NCBI RefSeq assembly: GCF_000485795.1
Contig: NZ_AXZL01000044.1
Coordinates: forward strand, 1 to 64,000
Reading direction: 5' to 3'
From: Shewanella decolorationis S12
GTDB taxonomy: Bacteria; Pseudomonadota; Gammaproteobacteria; Enterobacterales; Shewanellaceae
DNA: 64,000 nucleotides
The notes beneath the pieces were generated by a model. That model had not been told where the DNA came from and did no database searches. It worked only from the letters and a program-made list of their open reading frames with translations. Position 1 is the first letter of the stretch, and each line of letters begins with the position of its first letter. The translations under genes were made by a program, and so were the position numbers. Shown piece after piece: positions 9,048 to 21,135 of the stretch.

Positions 9048-10514
9048 TCAAGGTTTTACCTCAGTTGTCGCGGCAACGCTAAAGCCCAATTCAGAGGCAG
9101 CTAGCTGGCGCGACAGGGCGCCTATATTACCCGCACCTTGGGTCAACAATAAATCCCCCTCCTGCAACACATCGGGTAGCACTTCGGCTAACTGATCTGG
9201 GCTGGCGATAAAGATGGGATCTAACTGTCCGCGCAAGCGAATCGAGCGACACAGTGCGCGACCATCGGCACCGGGGATCGGCGCTTCACCCGCGCTATAC
9301 ACCTCGAGTAACAGCAAGCAATCCACTTGAGACAACACTTCAATAAAGTCTTCGTACAAGTCACGGGTACGAGTGAATCTGTGCGGCTGATAGGCCATGA
9401 CTAAGCGTTTATCCGGCCAACCTGCACGCGCCGCTTTAATGGTCGCCGCCACTTCACTGGGGTGATGACCATAGTCGTCCACTAACATCACTTCGCCCTT
9501 TGGCGTTGCGAACTTACCTAAGTGTTGGAAACGACGGCCAATACCTTGGAACTCAGCCAAGGCTTGAATGATGGCGCTATCATCAATTTCATCTTCTGTC
9601 GCCACGGCAATCGCCGCGAGCGCATTTAATACATTGTGTTGACCCGGCAAGTTAAGCAGCAAATCTAAATCTTCTTTGCCTTTACGTCTTACCGTAAAGC
9701 GGCATTGATGCCCCTGCTGATGGAAATTCAGCGCCTGCACGTCGGCATCATCACTGAAGCCATAGGTGATCATGTGACGACCAATACGCGGCATAATCTC
9801 GCGCACCACCGCATCGTCGATACAGACCACAGCAACGCCGTAGAATGGCAGGTTATGCAGAAAGTCCACGAAGGTCGATTTGAGCTTTTCAAAGTCACCG
9901 CCGTAGGTGTCCATGTGGTCGGCTTCGATATTCGTCACCACGCTGACCATAGGTTGCAGGTGCAAGAAGCTCGCATCACTCTCGTCGGCTTCGGCGATAA
10001 GATAACGACTCGTACCTAAGCGGGCATTAGTACCAGCACTGTTCAGCAGGCCACCAATCACAAAAGTCGGATCGCGCCCCGCTTGACCATACAAACTGGC
10101 AATCAAACTGGTGGTTGTGGTTTTACCGTGAGTTCCCGCAATCGCCACACCATGGCGATAGCGCATCAACTCGGCCAACATCTCAGCGCGGCGCACGATA
10201 GGAATACGCAATTCCTTCGCCGCAATAATCTCTGGGTTCTCAGGATTAATCGCAGTCGAGACCACCACCACATCGGCTTGCTGCACGTTATCGGCACCAT
10301 GGCCGATATGAATTTTCGCGCCCAGCAGGCAGAGTCTGTCAGTCACGGCGTTTTGCGCGATGTCTGAACCACTGACGACATAACCTTCGTTTACTAATAC
10401 TTCAGCGATCCCGCCCATGCCCGCGCCGCCAATGCCGACGAAATGAATACGCTTAATCCGGCGCATTTCTGGGATCATACTTCTTAGCTGTAAGTATCTT
10501 TCTGTCTTAGTCAT
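9048..10514 (-). CDS. murC: UDP-N-acetylmuramate--L-alanine ligase MurC
   Basis: MurC adds L-alanine to UDP-MurNAc, the first residue of the peptidoglycan stem peptide. The 488-residue form starts at ATG 10514, just 2 bases after the murG stop, rather than at the longer reading start. Visible features are the N-terminal Rossmann motif ([12 protein letters not shown]), the ATP-binding loop [10 protein letters not shown] near 125, and the conserved [14 protein letters not shown] region of the C-terminal domain. A gap of about 100 bases separates it from ftsQ. Confidence 0.97.
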   Translation of the reverse strand: MTKTERYLQLRSMIPEMRRIKRIHFVGIGGAGMGGIAEVLVNEGYVVSGSDIAQNAVTDRLCLLGAKIHIGHGADNVQQADVVVVSTAINPENPEIIAAKELRIPIVRRAEMLAELMRYRHGVAIAGTHGKTTTTSLIASLYGQAGRDPTFVIGGLLNSAGTNARLGTSRYLIAEADESDASFLHLQPMVSVVTNIEADHMDTYGGDFEKLKSTFVDFLHNLPFYGVAVVCIDDAVVREIMPRIGRHMITYGFSDDADVQALNFHQQGHQCRFTVRRKGKEDLDLLLNLPGQHNVLNALAAIAVATEDEIDDSAIIQALAEFQGIGRRFQHLGKFATPKGEVMLVDDYGHHPSEVAATIKAARAGWPDKRLVMAYQPHRFTRTRDLYEDFIEVLSQVDCLLLLEVYSAGEAPIPGADGRALCRSIRLRGQLDPIFIASPDQLAEVLPDVLQEGDLLLTQGAGNIGALSRQLAASELGFSVAATTEVKP

Positions 10515-10516
10515 AC

Positions 10517-11605
10517 CTATCCTTTCTCGGCGAGAGCAATACACACTTGGGCCACCTGCTCGGTCGCATCCAACACGGCAACATCTCTCGCTCTTTGGCC
10601 CATTTGGGCTAATTCTGCTCTGTCATTGGCGAGTAACTGTAATTTACTCACCAGTTTATTCACGTCCAAGATGGCCTGTGGCAATAGGAAAGCGGCGCCA
10701 GCCTCAACCAATACTTGGGCGTTACGGGTCTGATGGTCATCCACGGCATGGGGATAAGGCACCAGAATACTCGGTAGTCCCACCGCCGCTAACTCGGATA
10801 CCGTCAGCGCGCCGGCACGGCACAATACCACATCCGCCCAGCGATAGGCGGCTTCCATATCATCAATAAATTCGGCAACGTTAACGCCGCCCTCTTGTCC
10901 TTGCTGTTGATAAGCCGACTTAACGCCCGTCAGATTATCCTTACCCACTTGATGCCAAACCGTAATCGACTGCTGCTTACTCAGCGCGGCCACCACTTCA
11001 GGCATTAAGTCGTTAAAGACTTTGGCGCCTAAACTACCGCCCACCACTAAGACTTTTAAGGCATCATCCGCGGCTTGCTTAGGCTCGGCACCTAAAGCAA
11101 TAAGCTCGCGACGAATGGGGTTACCCACCACCTTGGCCTTTACCTGAGTGAAGGTATTTTTAAAGGCGCACAGTACTTGATTCGCAATTCGCGAGAGTAA
11201 CTTGTTGGTCATTCCCGGAATGGCATTTTGCTCATGCAGCACTAAGGGTACACCCGCCAATTTCGCCGCCACACCACCCGGGCCGCTGGCAAATCCGCCC
11301 ATGCCCAGCACCACATCGGGCTTGAACTCAGCAATCACGGCCTTGGCTTGCAGAATCGAGCGCACCACTTTAAAAGGCGCCGCTAATTTACGCACTAAGC
11401 CATTACCACGCACGCCCTTGATATCGATAAAATCGATATCGAAGCCATACTGAGGCACTAAACGTGCCTCCATACGGTCAGCTGTGCCTAACCAACGAAC
11501 TTGCCAACCTTGCTGCGCTAAATACTTTGCCACCGCGAGCGCCGGGAACACATGTCCGCCCGTGCCGCCTGCCATGACTAAAATACGTTTACCCGCGTCG
11601 GTCAT
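10517..11605 (-). CDS. murG: Undecaprenyldiphospho-muramoylpentapeptide beta-N-acetylglucosaminyltransferase MurG
   Basis: MurG transfers GlcNAc onto lipid I to give lipid II at the inner face of the membrane. At 362 residues it has standard length, with the glycine-rich loop [17 protein letters not shown] at the N terminus, a second G-loop [10 protein letters not shown] near 190, and the UDP-GlcNAc-binding stretch [26 protein letters not shown] near 265. Its ATG overlaps the ftsW stop by one base, so the flippase-like FtsW and MurG are likely translated together. Confidence 0.97.
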   Translation of the reverse strand: MTDAGKRILVMAGGTGGHVFPALAVAKYLAQQGWQVRWLGTADRMEARLVPQYGFDIDFIDIKGVRGNGLVRKLAAPFKVVRSILQAKAVIAEFKPDVVLGMGGFASGPGGVAAKLAGVPLVLHEQNAIPGMTNKLLSRIANQVLCAFKNTFTQVKAKVVGNPIRRELIALGAEPKQAADDALKVLVVGGSLGAKVFNDLMPEVVAALSKQQSITVWHQVGKDNLTGVKSAYQQQGQEGGVNVAEFIDDMEAAYRWADVVLCRAGALTVSELAAVGLPSILVPYPHAVDDHQTRNAQVLVEAGAAFLLPQAILDVNKLVSKLQLLANDRAELAQMGQRARDVAVLDATEQVAQVCIALAEKG

Positions 11606-12816
11606 TACTTCAATCTCCCTTGCACGGCCTGAACTAAACTCATGCGCCGCTCATAATCGATGCGCAGCAATGTCATTGCCGCCGCCGTCATGACCCATAG
11701 ACTACTACCGCCGTAACTCACAAAGGGCAGTGTTAACCCTTTAGTAGGTAACATACCAATGCTTGCGCCCACATTAACGACGGTCTGGAAACAGATCCAA
11801 ATTCCAATGGCATAGGCCAGATAACCTTCGAAGGCTTTGTCCATCACTAAACATAAGTTACCAAGGCGAATGGCCCTTAATGCCACAAACAGCAGCACGG
11901 ATAACACAGCGATAATGCCGATAAAACCTAACTCTTCACCGATCACGGCAAAGATAAAATCGGTATGTGCCTCGGGGAGGTACTCCAACTTTTGAATACT
12001 GTTACCTAGGCCCTGACCAAACCAATCACCCCGGCCATAGGCCATCAGCGATTGCGTTAACTGATAGCCACTACCGAATGGATCCTGCCAAGGGTCTAAA
12101 AACGAGGTCACCCGGCGCATACGGTAAGGCTCGAGCAGAACCAGCGCCACGAATGCCAACACCCCGGCAAAAATCAGCGCGAAAAAGTCCAGCAAACGCG
12201 CCCCCGCGAGGAACAATAGCCCCACAGTGCCGACGAACAACACCACCACGGTACCTAAGTCGGGCTGCATCAAAATCAAAATTGCGTAGATCGCAAATAC
12301 CGCAATCGGCTTATAGAAGCCCTTCGCATTTTCACGCACTTCCTGATGCCGACGCACCAGATAACCCGCCATGTACACAGAAAATGCAAATTTAGCGACC
12401 TCGGCCACCTGAATACGGATAGGACCTATGGATAACCAACGGGTCGCACCGTTGACTGTGGTACCGACAACCAACACCGCCAGCAACATCAAAAACACGC
12501 CTAGCAACATGATTGGGCTCATCCGCTGCCAGGTTTGCATCTCGACCCTCAGCACAAAAGCGGCAATCACTAAGCATCCCAACAGATAACCCACATGGCG
12601 GGTCATAAAATGGAATGGATTACCCGTCAAGGTTTGTGCCTCCGGCATAGAGGCTGACATCACCATGACAAAACCAAAGCCAATCAAAGACAAAACAGCA
12701 GTGAGCAAAGCCCGGTCGTACAATTGCACTCCCGGCACCTCGTTATCACGTTGCCAGTTAGGCAGTGCGTTTAGCACTCGCCCAAACAGGCTGAGCTGTC
12801 TTGCATCACTCGCCAT
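11605..12816 (-). CDS. ftsW: Septal peptidoglycan glycosyltransferase FtsW (SEDS family)
   Basis: FtsW is the SEDS-family glycan polymerase that works with FtsI at the septum. The chosen start at 12816 (403 residues, MASDARQ) has GGAG nine bases upstream and overlaps the murD stop by 11 bases; a longer frame exists but would bury deeper in murD. Ten hydrophobic segments are evident. Conserved SEDS stretches include the FLDPWQDPFGSGYQLTQSL loop, EELGFIG and PFVSYGGSSL near the C terminus. It sits between murD and murG, as in E. coli. Confidence 0.96.
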   Translation of the reverse strand: MASDARQLSLFGRVLNALPNWQRDNEVPGVQLYDRALLTAVLSLIGFGFVMVMSASMPEAQTLTGNPFHFMTRHVGYLLGCLVIAAFVLRVEMQTWQRMSPIMLLGVFLMLLAVLVVGTTVNGATRWLSIGPIRIQVAEVAKFAFSVYMAGYLVRRHQEVRENAKGFYKPIAVFAIYAILILMQPDLGTVVVLFVGTVGLLFLAGARLLDFFALIFAGVLAFVALVLLEPYRMRRVTSFLDPWQDPFGSGYQLTQSLMAYGRGDWFGQGLGNSIQKLEYLPEAHTDFIFAVIGEELGFIGIIAVLSVLLFVALRAIRLGNLCLVMDKAFEGYLAYAIGIWICFQTVVNVGASIGMLPTKGLTLPFVSYGGSSLWVMTAAAMTLLRIDYERRMSLVQAVQGRLK

Positions 12817-14125
12817 CGAGTTGCTCCACTTGGCTTCTAAAATCATCCCCACGAGCCATAAAGTTGCTGTACATATCTAGGCTCGCACAGGCTGGCGATA
12901 GGAGTACGATATCGCCCGAGGTGGCTAACTCGGCGGCCTTAGCCACTGCAGTAGCCATAGAGTCCACCTTGATGGCTCCTTCCTTCAATGCGGCTATCTT
13001 ATTACCATCGCGACCTAAGGTGATGAGGTGTGTCACTTTCGTTAACGGCTCGACCAATGGACTGAAATCCGCGCCCTTACCATCACCACCGGCAATCAAA
13101 ATAATGTCACCTAAGTGATCGCTTAATCCATCGAGCGCCGCGACGGTGGCGCCAACATTGGTCGCCTTAGAGTCGTTCACATAGGTCACACCACCTTTGA
13201 CCCCTACCACTTCGCAGCGGTGAGAAAGGCCAGTAAAGGTGCGAGCCACTTTGGCCATCACTTGCTTATCTACACCCACGGCATACACCAGCGCCATGGC
13301 AGCGAGTAAGTTGGCATGGTTATGACTACCAATCAGCGATACTTCGGTGATCGGCATAATTTCACTGTGACCGTGGTAAATCTTGCTATCACAAATGCCC
13401 CACTCGTCGCCCTCGGGCGGCGCTAAACCAAAACTGTTTTGGTTCATCGGCTCAGTAGGGATAGTCAGCGCATCATCACGGTTAAAGATAATGGAGCGGC
13501 TTTGATGGTACAGACGCAGCTTGGCCTTACGATAGGCATCCATATCGCTGTATCTGTCCATATGGTCTTCGGTAACGTTCAAACAGGTCGACGCTACGCA
13601 ATTCAAGCTGTGGGTGGTTTCGAGCTGGAAGCTCGATAACTCAAGCACAAAAATATCGGCATTTTCCGTCAGCAGATCGAGCGCCGGAATACCGATGTTG
13701 CCCCCCACAGCCACCGCCATGCCAGCTTCACGCAGCATTTCACCCACTAAGGTGGTGACGGTCGACTTGCCGTTTGAGCCAGTAATCCCAATCACACAAG
13801 GTTTACGGTCGGCAATCTCACGGGCAAATAGCTCCACATCGCCAATGACTTCAATCCCCATATCCAGTGCCGCGCGCACCTCGGGCGTATCAATCGCAAT
13901 GCCTGGGCTGATAATGATTTGCTTTGCTTGCACTAAGTAACGACAATCGAATCCGCCGGCAATCAGCTGCACCTCAGGGAATGCGCTGGCAAGGGTGTCC
14001 GCACCTGGAGGTTGGCGACGGCTATCCATCACCAAGGGTGTGATCCCTTTTCCACACAAATAGCGCACTACCGAGAGCCCGGTGGCACCCAAACCTAACA
14101 CTATGTGTGAATACTGACTTTGCAT
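12806..14125 (-). CDS. murD: UDP-N-acetylmuramoylalanine--D-glutamate ligase MurD
   Basis: MurD adds D-glutamate to UDP-MurNAc-L-Ala. The 439-residue protein has the N-terminal nucleotide-binding fold (GLGATGLSVVRYL), the ATP loop GITGSNGKSTVTTL near 113, the NVTEDHMDRY motif of the central domain and NDSKATNVGATVAAL in the C-terminal domain, all typical Mur-ligase landmarks. It is 6 bases downstream of mraY and its end overlaps ftsW. Confidence 0.97.
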   Translation of the reverse strand: MQSQYSHIVLGLGATGLSVVRYLCGKGITPLVMDSRRQPPGADTLASAFPEVQLIAGGFDCRYLVQAKQIIISPGIAIDTPEVRAALDMGIEVIGDVELFAREIADRKPCVIGITGSNGKSTVTTLVGEMLREAGMAVAVGGNIGIPALDLLTENADIFVLELSSFQLETTHSLNCVASTCLNVTEDHMDRYSDMDAYRKAKLRLYHQSRSIIFNRDDALTIPTEPMNQNSFGLAPPEGDEWGICDSKIYHGHSEIMPITEVSLIGSHNHANLLAAMALVYAVGVDKQVMAKVARTFTGLSHRCEVVGVKGGVTYVNDSKATNVGATVAALDGLSDHLGDIILIAGGDGKGADFSPLVEPLTKVTHLITLGRDGNKIAALKEGAIKVDSMATAVAKAAELATSGDIVLLSPACASLDMYSNFMARGDDFRSQVEQLDGE

Positions 14126-14131
14126 GAGCGA

Positions 14132-15214
14132 TTACCTTAACTTCAACGTGGCTAAGCCGAGTAACACTAAGAAAATCGAGATAATCCAAAAGCGGACAAT
14201 CACGCGTGGCTCAGGCCAGCCTTTCAATTCATAGTGGTGATGGATAGGCGCCATGCGGAAAATGCGCTGGCCTCGTAACTTGTAAGAACCGACCTGCAGG
14301 ATCACAGACACGGTTTCCATCACAAACACACCGCCCATAATCACTAATAGGATTTCTTGGCGAACCAGTACCGCAATCGCGCCTAAGGCAGCGCCTAAAG
14401 ACAGCGAGCCCACATCGCCCATGAAGACCTGTGCTGGATAAGTGTTAAACCATAAAAAGCCTAAGCCTGCGCCCACAATCGCAGTGCAGACGATTACTAG
14501 CTCACCCGAACCGGGTAAATGCGGAATGTGCAGGTAATTAGCAAATTGAGCATGGCCAGACAGATAAGCAATTAAGGCGAATGCCGCGGCCACCATTACC
14601 GTTGGCATAATCGCCAAACCGTCGAGACCATCGGTTAGGTTCACCGCGTTGCTCGAACCCACGATAGTAAAGTAGGCCAATACGATAAACACAGCGCCAA
14701 GCTGTGGCATCACATCCTTAAAGAAAGGCACGACTAACTGGGTTTCACCCGGGTTAGACGCAGTGGTATAGAGGAAGAAAGCAATGATCAACGCCGCTAA
14801 GGATTGCAGAATATACTTCCAACGCGCGATCAGCCCCTTAGTATCTTTACGCACGACTTTGCGGTAATCATCAATAAAACCGATCATGCCGAAGCTGCCC
14901 AATACAAACAGCATCACCCACACATAACGGCTACCGAGATCGCCCCACAACAGCACACTGATAAAAATGGCGCCTAAAATCATCAGGCCACCCATAGTCG
15001 GCGTACCACGCTTACTGAAATGCGACTCTGGCCCGTCGTTACGCACAACTTGGCCAATCTGCATTAACTGCAAACGCTCAATCAGTTTAGGACCCCACCA
15101 TAAACTAAACATTAATGCGGTTAACAAGCCTAAAATGGCTCGAAATGTCACATAGGAAAATACGTTAAACCCAGTATGAAAACGGGTTAAATACTCGGCC
15201 AGATACACCAGCAT
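14132..15214 (-). CDS. mraY: Phospho-N-acetylmuramoyl-pentapeptide-transferase MraY
   Basis: MraY moves phospho-MurNAc-pentapeptide onto undecaprenyl phosphate to make lipid I. The 360-residue, ten-segment membrane protein has the family length. The aspartate motif FIDDYRKV (near 115), [10 protein letters not shown] (near 192) and the cytoplasmic HHHYELKGW loop near 325 are all present. It starts immediately after the murF stop with no gap, pointing to coupled translation. Confidence 0.98.
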
Positions 15215-16597
15215 CTACACTAACTCCCCACGCCCGAAGGCTACTGTTAGGCCATCCACGACCCGCTCCATTGCGGCACTACGTGAACCTTTAACTAAAA
15301 CCGTCACCTGTCCCGGCAACTGGTTGATGTGTTTTATGAGTTTTTCTACTAACGTCGCCACGCTGTCATGGTGCTCCGCCCCGAAAGCTTGGCTAGTGTG
15401 CTGAGTTAAGGTGCCGGTACAGAACAGAGCATCAATGCCCTGTTGTTTAGCCAGTTGTCCCAATTCAGCGTGTAAAAGGGGCGCATTGTCGCCTAATTCG
15501 CCCAAATCTCCCAGTACCAAACAACGATTTTCAGAAATTTCCTTTAACCAAGCGATAGCCGCACCCACTGACACGGGATTGGCGTTATAGCTATCATCGA
15601 TTAAGCGAACGCGTCCTAATTGAGTTGGTTGCATACGCCCCTTTACAGGGGTCAACTGGCTCAAGCCTTCAGCGATTTCCTTCAGGCTCAATCCCAAAGC
15701 AATACAAACACTTGCCGCAGCTAGCGCGTTGCTAACTTGGTGACGACCCGCTAAAGGTAAGGTCACTTCGCAGGACTCACCCGCATAATTAAGGATAAAG
15801 CGGTAACAACCATCGCTATTGGTTTTGTGGCCAGTCGCAATGACATCGATTTGGCGTTTTGCAGCACCTTCCTGCTGGGAGAAGCTTAACTGCTTATAGT
15901 GCTTGGCTTTAACACGCATCACATCGGCAAAGGCATCATCGGCATTGATAATCGCCGTGCCACCGGGTTGCAGATGATTGTAGATTTCCGATTTGGCCTG
16001 AGCGACCCCCGCCTGTGACCCAAAGCCTTCTAAGTGAGCGCTGCCAACGTTATTAACTAAGGCAACGTGAGGACGCACCAAACTCGAGGTGTAATCAATC
16101 TCACCTTTATGGTTAGCGCCAAGCTCAAACACCCCGTACTTATCCTCAGGCGTTAAACGCAGCAAAGTGAGTGGCACACCGATTTCATTATTGAAGTTAC
16201 CAGCCGTATAAAGCACTTGATGCTTCGCCGATAAAATCGTGGCGATCATTTCTTTCACGCTGGTTTTGCCATTGGAGCCGGTTAAGGCCACACAAATGGG
16301 ATCTACTTGGTCGCGCACATAGGCGCCAATCGCGCCCATGGCCTTTTGGCAATCGGCAACAATAAGCTGCGGCACATCGAAGGCCAATTGACGCTCGACC
16401 ATTAGTGCAACGGCACCATTTTCAATTGCCGTGGCCGCAAAATCATGGCCATCGAAACGCTCGCCCTTTAAGGCAACAAACAGGGTTGCAGGGCCGATTT
16501 TGCGGCTATCGCTGCTTAATGCTTGGATGGTGACATCGTCACCGACTCGATGCGCACTTAAGTGTTGGCTCAGCGCCTCGAGGGAAATTGGGATCAT
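15215..16597 (-). CDS. murF: UDP-N-acetylmuramoyl-tripeptide--D-alanyl-D-alanine ligase MurF
   Basis: MurF attaches the D-Ala-D-Ala dipeptide to complete the pentapeptide precursor. The 460 residues include the ATP loop [15 protein letters not shown] near 108, the [13 protein letters not shown] motif, and [12 protein letters not shown] in the C-terminal domain, which is diagnostic of MurF. The start overlaps the murE stop by 4 bases. Since no ddl gene is in the cluster, its dipeptide substrate must be made by a ligase encoded elsewhere. Confidence 0.97.
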
Positions 16598-18075
16598 TGG
16601 CTTTGCTCCGATAACTGGCGTGCCAGGGCGCGTTCATCATAGTCATGACGCACACCTGCCGCCTCTTGGTAAGTTTCATGGCCTTTGCCCGCAAGCAGAA
16701 TCACATCCCCAGATTTAGCCTGTGCGACGACTTGTTTAATCGCAGCCACACGGTCAACCTCGGTCAGTGCTCGCTCAGGGTGAGTTAGCCCTTGGATAAT
16801 ATCGGTAATAATTTGGTTAGGATCTTCACTGCGGGCATTATCGCTGGTCACCATAATGCGATCGGCAAATCGCTCCGCCGCGCGCCCCATCAGCGGACGT
16901 TTGCCCTTATCACGGTCGCCGCCACAGCCAAACAGGCACCACAACTCGCCCGCGCAGTGACGACGCAGGGCATTCAGCGCCTGTTCAATCGCATCTGGGG
17001 TGTGGGCATAATCGACGACTAAGGTAATGTTGTCCGCAGTGGTAAAACGTTCCATGCGGCCAGCCACGGGCACTAAATAAGGTACCTTGGCAGCCAGTGC
17101 ACGCATATCCATACCCTGCAAATACAAGGCGGATAAAGCAGCGAGTAAATTCGAGAGGTTAAAGGCACCTAATAAAGGAGAGCGAATGTTGATTTCGCCC
17201 TCAGGCCAGACTAATGTCGCCTGCACGCCTTGATCGTTAAATTGGGCATTCTTAGTGTAAAACGCCGCCTCGGTATGCGCTTCAATGCTAAAGCCCCATA
17301 TCTTCGCCGGGACATTTGCCAGCTCGGATAACCAAGCGGCACCCACGGGGTCATCAAGATTTACTAAGCCGTGACGCAGGGCGTCGAAGCGAAACAGCAT
17401 TTGCTTGGCCGCGGCATAATTTTCCATATCGCCGTGGTAGTCCAAATGATCACGGGTCAAATTAGTGAATACCGCCACATCGAAGGGCACGGCATCGACT
17501 CGGCCTTGGACTAAACCATGACTTGAGACTTCCATCGCGCAGGTATTAACACCTTTGTCTGCAAACTCATGTAGTTGACGCATCAGGGTAATGGCATCGG
17601 CGGTCGTATTGCCGCTATCGACTAACTCGCCCCACAGACCATTGCCGAGCGTGCCCATCACCGCCGCTCTACCCTCAAGCAGCGTCACTAATTGCGCGCA
17701 GAGCTGACTGGTCGAGGTTTTACCGTTGGTGCCAGTGATCCCGACAATGCCCATGGACTGGCCTTGGACAACGGGATAACGCACGGCGGCGACCGCAGAC
17801 ACTTGCTTAGCTAACTGATAAAAATAAATCTGCACGCCTTGCTCAGCCGCAATCACCTTGCCCTGCTCTTCAATATTATCCGTATGCACTAATACCGCAG
17901 TCGCACCTTGGGCTAAGGCCTTATCGATAAATTGACGACCATCGACCTTATGGCCGGGCAGCGCTAAAAACACATCGCCGCGACGTATTGCGCGGCTATC
18001 TAAAGTCAAATCTAAGAAGGTTTGTTCACCCGCGTAGGGGAACCAAGGCGCTAATAGATCCCTTAACAACATCAT
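16594..18075 (-). CDS. murE: UDP-MurNAc-tripeptide synthetase MurE (meso-diaminopimelate adding)
   Basis: MurE adds the third residue of the stem peptide. The 493-residue protein has [14 protein letters not shown] near 113 and [13 protein letters not shown] near 350. The specificity loop reads DNARSEDP, close to the DNPR motif of enzymes using meso-diaminopimelate but with alanine for proline; the key Asn and Arg are kept, so meso-DAP use is the best reading. Two consecutive ATGs (18075 and 18072) are possible starts; both overlap the ftsI stop. Confidence 0.96.
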   Translation of the reverse strand: MMLLRDLLAPWFPYAGEQTFLDLTLDSRAIRRGDVFLALPGHKVDGRQFIDKALAQGATAVLVHTDNIEEQGKVIAAEQGVQIYFYQLAKQVSAVAAVRYPVVQGQSMGIVGITGTNGKTSTSQLCAQLVTLLEGRAAVMGTLGNGLWGELVDSGNTTADAITLMRQLHEFADKGVNTCAMEVSSHGLVQGRVDAVPFDVAVFTNLTRDHLDYHGDMENYAAAKQMLFRFDALRHGLVNLDDPVGAAWLSELANVPAKIWGFSIEAHTEAAFYTKNAQFNDQGVQATLVWPEGEINIRSPLLGAFNLSNLLAALSALYLQGMDMRALAAKVPYLVPVAGRMERFTTADNITLVVDYAHTPDAIEQALNALRRHCAGELWCLFGCGGDRDKGKRPLMGRAAERFADRIMVTSDNARSEDPNQIITDIIQGLTHPERALTEVDRVAAIKQVVAQAKSGDVILLAGKGHETYQEAAGVRHDYDERALARQLSEQSQ

Positions 18076-19823
18076 TCAGTTCTCCCGGCGATTCCCGCCA
18101 ATTGCACCTGTTCTTTATCGGAAATGGGTTCAACATTTAACATTTGCAGTGCGCCTGACATCACCTTAGCGAATGCCGGCCCTGCCACCGAACCACCATA
18201 ATAGAGATCACCCTTCGGCTCGTTCACCACAACTACGACCGCGAGTTTGGGATTATTCACCGGCGCGACACCAGCAAATAACGCAACATAATCATCACCA
18301 TAACCGCCAGCTACCGCCTTACGGCTGGTGCCAGACTTACCCGCGACGGGATAGCCATCGATATGGGCCAGCGTACCTGTGCCACCTTTTTCGGTCACGC
18401 CCACCATCATTTGCAATACATCGTGAGCAACCTCTTGTGAGATCACTCGCTCACCTTCGGGGGGCTTTTTCAGTTTTAAAATCGATACTGGATATAGCGT
18501 GCCACCATTGCCTAAGGTGGCGTACATCCGCGCGAGCTGTAGCGTGGTCGCCGTTAGGCCGTAGCCGAAAGATAAGGTTGCGCGCTCGAAATCAGACCAA
18601 CGATGGCGATCTTGAATAAGGCCGGCACTTTCACCCGTGAGGTTAATCCCCGAGAAGCTGCCTAAGCCCATGGATTGATAGGTGCCTAATAACTGCTGCA
18701 CAGGAATCGACAGGGCGAGTTTACTAATGCCCACGTTACTGGATTTGGCTAAAATACGCGCCAGTGTCATATCGCCGTAGTTACTGGCATCACGCACTTG
18801 ACGGCCGCCTAAACGCATCCAGCCCGGAGACGTTGGGATCACATCGGTAGACTTAACCGTACCCGCCTCTAACGCCGCGGCAACCACAAAAGGTTTAATG
18901 GTCGAGCCGGGCTCGAAGGTATCCGTCATGGCGCGATTACGCATTCTGAAGGTTTGCAGATTGTCGCGTGAATTAGGGTTGTAGGATGGTGTATTTACCA
19001 TAGCCAAGACTTCACCCGTGTGGATATCGAGCACCACAATCGAGCCTGAGGTCGCTTGGTTCATCTCGGTAGTGCGCTTTAACTCACGGTAGGCAAGTTG
19101 CTGAATACGTTGGTCAATACTCAAAACTAAATCATTCGGACTCTCGCCTTCTTGCACGATATCGAGACGCTCAACCACATGACCATCGCGGGATTTACGC
19201 ACTTTTTGTTTAGATGGTGTACCAGTAAGCCAACTGTTGTAGGCGTTTTCGACCCCTTCAATACCGACATCGTCGATATTGGTAATGCCGATAAGCTGGG
19301 CAGTAATCTCACCACCAGGATAGTAACGGCGTGACTCGGACTTTAAAAACACCCCAGGCAATTTAAGCTGAGTGATGTAGTCTGCCACCGCAGGCGTGAC
19401 CTGGCGTTTAAGGTAGGTAAAACGTTTGGTTGGATTGCTGCGCACCTTATCGAGCACATCTTCCACGGGTTCGTGCAATACGTCCGCCAACGCTTGCCAG
19501 CGGCGCATATCGGTAAAACCATTGTTATCATTGACTTGTTTAGGGTCGGCCCACACGGCACGTACCGGCACACTCACCGCCAGCATATCGCCGTTACGGT
19601 CAGTGATTAAGCCACGCTGCACCTCACGACTGGTGGTACGCAGGGTACGCATGTCGCTCTCATGGCGAAGTTTATCAGGTTCGATAATTTGGATATAAGC
19701 AGCGCGACCCACAAGGCTCGAAAACATCGCAAATACAAAGCCAACCACGACGTATAAACGCCAGTGGATCAGTTGTGGCTTTTGCTTTTTGCTGGCCTGT
19801 TTGGTTTTTGCTTGCCTAGTCAT
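18072..19823 (-). CDS. ftsI: Peptidoglycan D,D-transpeptidase FtsI (PBP3)
   Basis: FtsI is the septum-specific class B penicillin-binding protein that crosslinks the glycan made by FtsW. The 583 residues comprise a basic cytoplasmic tail, one membrane segment ([21 protein letters not shown], about 26-46), the dimerization/pedestal domain and the transpeptidase domain. Catalytic motifs are complete: STIK in [14 protein letters not shown] in [12 protein letters not shown], and KSGT in [11 protein letters not shown]. It follows ftsL by 13 bases. Confidence 0.97.
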   Translation of the reverse strand: MTRQAKTKQASKKQKPQLIHWRLYVVVGFVFAMFSSLVGRAAYIQIIEPDKLRHESDMRTLRTTSREVQRGLITDRNGDMLAVSVPVRAVWADPKQVNDNNGFTDMRRWQALADVLHEPVEDVLDKVRSNPTKRFTYLKRQVTPAVADYITQLKLPGVFLKSESRRYYPGGEITAQLIGITNIDDVGIEGVENAYNSWLTGTPSKQKVRKSRDGHVVERLDIVQEGESPNDLVLSIDQRIQQLAYRELKRTTEMNQATSGSIVVLDIHTGEVLAMVNTPSYNPNSRDNLQTFRMRNRAMTDTFEPGSTIKPFVVAAALEAGTVKSTDVIPTSPGWMRLGGRQVRDASNYGDMTLARILAKSSNVGISKLALSIPVQQLLGTYQSMGLGSFSGINLTGESAGLIQDRHRWSDFERATLSFGYGLTATTLQLARMYATLGNGGTLYPVSILKLKKPPEGERVISQEVAHDVLQMMVGVTEKGGTGTLAHIDGYPVAGKSGTSRKAVAGGYGDDYVALFAGVAPVNNPKLAVVVVVNEPKGDLYYGGSVAGPAFAKVMSGALQMLNVEPISDKEQVQLAGIAGRTE

Positions 19824-19836
19824 ATCTTCCCTATGT

Positions 19837-20151
19837 TCACGGCACCTTTACCACAACTTCTTCGCTGGGTAAGGGTCGACTCATGTTGAGATCCTTTGAT
19901 GCAATCCGCGTGATCCGGCTGTGCTCAGTCTGGGATTGCTCTTCCAATAATAAATTGCGCCACTCGATATCTAACCTGTCACGCTCCTGCAGCAGCTGAT
20001 CCCATTGGGTAGTAAGCTTACGGCTCACATGGCTGGTATACACCACAGCCACAGCATTACTGAGCACGAGCAGTGCGAGTAACAAGATCCATTTGTGTTG
20101 CCACAGGTCGTTTAACACAATCCGTGGCAGATTTAATGAGGGCTTACTCAC
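19837..20151 (-). CDS. ftsL: Cell division protein FtsL
   Basis: This small bitopic protein forms the FtsQLB complex that activates FtsWI. The 104 residues consist of a short basic tail, one membrane helix (ILLLALLVLSNAVAVVYTS, about 23-41) and a periplasmic coiled-coil with heptad-like leucines (WDQLLQERDRLDIEWRNLLLEE). The start is GTG, supported by GAGGG nine bases upstream that overlaps the rsmH stop region. The sequence itself is poorly conserved; position between rsmH and ftsI confirms the identity. Confidence 0.95.
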   Translation of the reverse strand: MSKPSLNLPRIVLNDLWQHKWILLLALLVLSNAVAVVYTSHVSRKLTTQWDQLLQERDRLDIEWRNLLLEEQSQTEHSRITRIASKDLNMSRPLPSEEVVVKVP

Positions 20152-20163
20152 TTTGTTTGCCCT

Positions 20164-21105
20164 CTAGTAATCTAATCGCTCGGCAATGCGTAACACTGAG
20201 CTGCGCGCTCTGGCATTGCGTTCAATTTCCTCATCGGAAGGCATAATCGCCTTACCTATGGCGCGCAATTTACGCGACTTGTTGATTTGATCTTCGGTGA
20301 TAGGCAGACCGTGGGGCACGCTCTCACCTTGGCTATGGCGACGAATAAAACGTTTTACGATGCGATCTTCCAAGGAGTGGAAGCTGATAATCGATAAACG
20401 TCCCTGCGGCGCGAGTACGGTTAATGCACCTTCAAGCGCTTGATCAATTTGATCTAATTCACTGTTGATATAGATGCGGATCGCCTGAAACACCCGAGTC
20501 GCGGGGTGTTTGTTACGCTCTTTATTTTTAGTGATCCGCGCAATCAAATCGGCTAAATCTTTGGTGCGTAAAAACGGGGTTTTATCACGGTCAGCCGCAA
20601 TACAACGGGCAATATGGCGAGCATTTTTCTCTTCGCCATAGGTTTTGAATACCCACGCCATGTCTTCAATTTCGGCGCGCGCTAACCACTGGGCCGCCGT
20701 TTCTCCTTGGCTGTTATCCATGCGCATATCGAGCGGACCATCGCGCAGGAAACTAAAGCCACGTTCGGCATCATCGAGCTGCGGTGAAGACACGCCTAAG
20801 TCGAGTAACACGCCATCAATTTTGCCAACCAGACCAAGCTCTTCGACGTAATCGGCTAATTGGCCAAAACCGCCATGTACGATTTGGAAACGGGGGTCAT
20901 CGGCAAATTGTTTTGCAGCCTCAATGGCTTGAGGATCGCGGTCGATCGCAATCAGACGTCCGTTTTCACCCAGTCTTTGCAGTACTTGTCTTGAATGACC
21001 ACCGCGGCCGAACGTGCCATCGATATAGATGCCATCGTCTTTGATGTTCAAACCGCCGACCGTTTCTTCGAGCAGAACGGATAAATGGGCAAATTCTTGA
21101 CTCAT
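20164..21105 (-). CDS. rsmH: 16S rRNA (cytosine(1402)-N(4))-methyltransferase RsmH
   Basis: RsmH (MraW) methylates N4 of C1402 in the decoding centre of 16S rRNA, using S-adenosylmethionine. The 313 residues begin with [10 protein letters not shown] and the SAM-binding motif [10 protein letters not shown]. The motif [20 protein letters not shown] (near 100) and the C-terminal [13 protein letters not shown] are hallmarks of the family. It is the second gene of the cluster, 30 bases after mraZ. Confidence 0.97.
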   Translation of the reverse strand: MSQEFAHLSVLLEETVGGLNIKDDGIYIDGTFGRGGHSRQVLQRLGENGRLIAIDRDPQAIEAAKQFADDPRFQIVHGGFGQLADYVEELGLVGKIDGVLLDLGVSSPQLDDAERGFSFLRDGPLDMRMDNSQGETAAQWLARAEIEDMAWVFKTYGEEKNARHIARCIAADRDKTPFLRTKDLADLIARITKNKERNKHPATRVFQAIRIYINSELDQIDQALEGALTVLAPQGRLSIISFHSLEDRIVKRFIRRHSQGESVPHGLPITEDQINKSRKLRAIGKAIMPSDEEIERNARARSSVLRIAERLDY

Positions 21106-21135
21106 TACTCTCTTCTTATTTAGTTATGCGACTCG

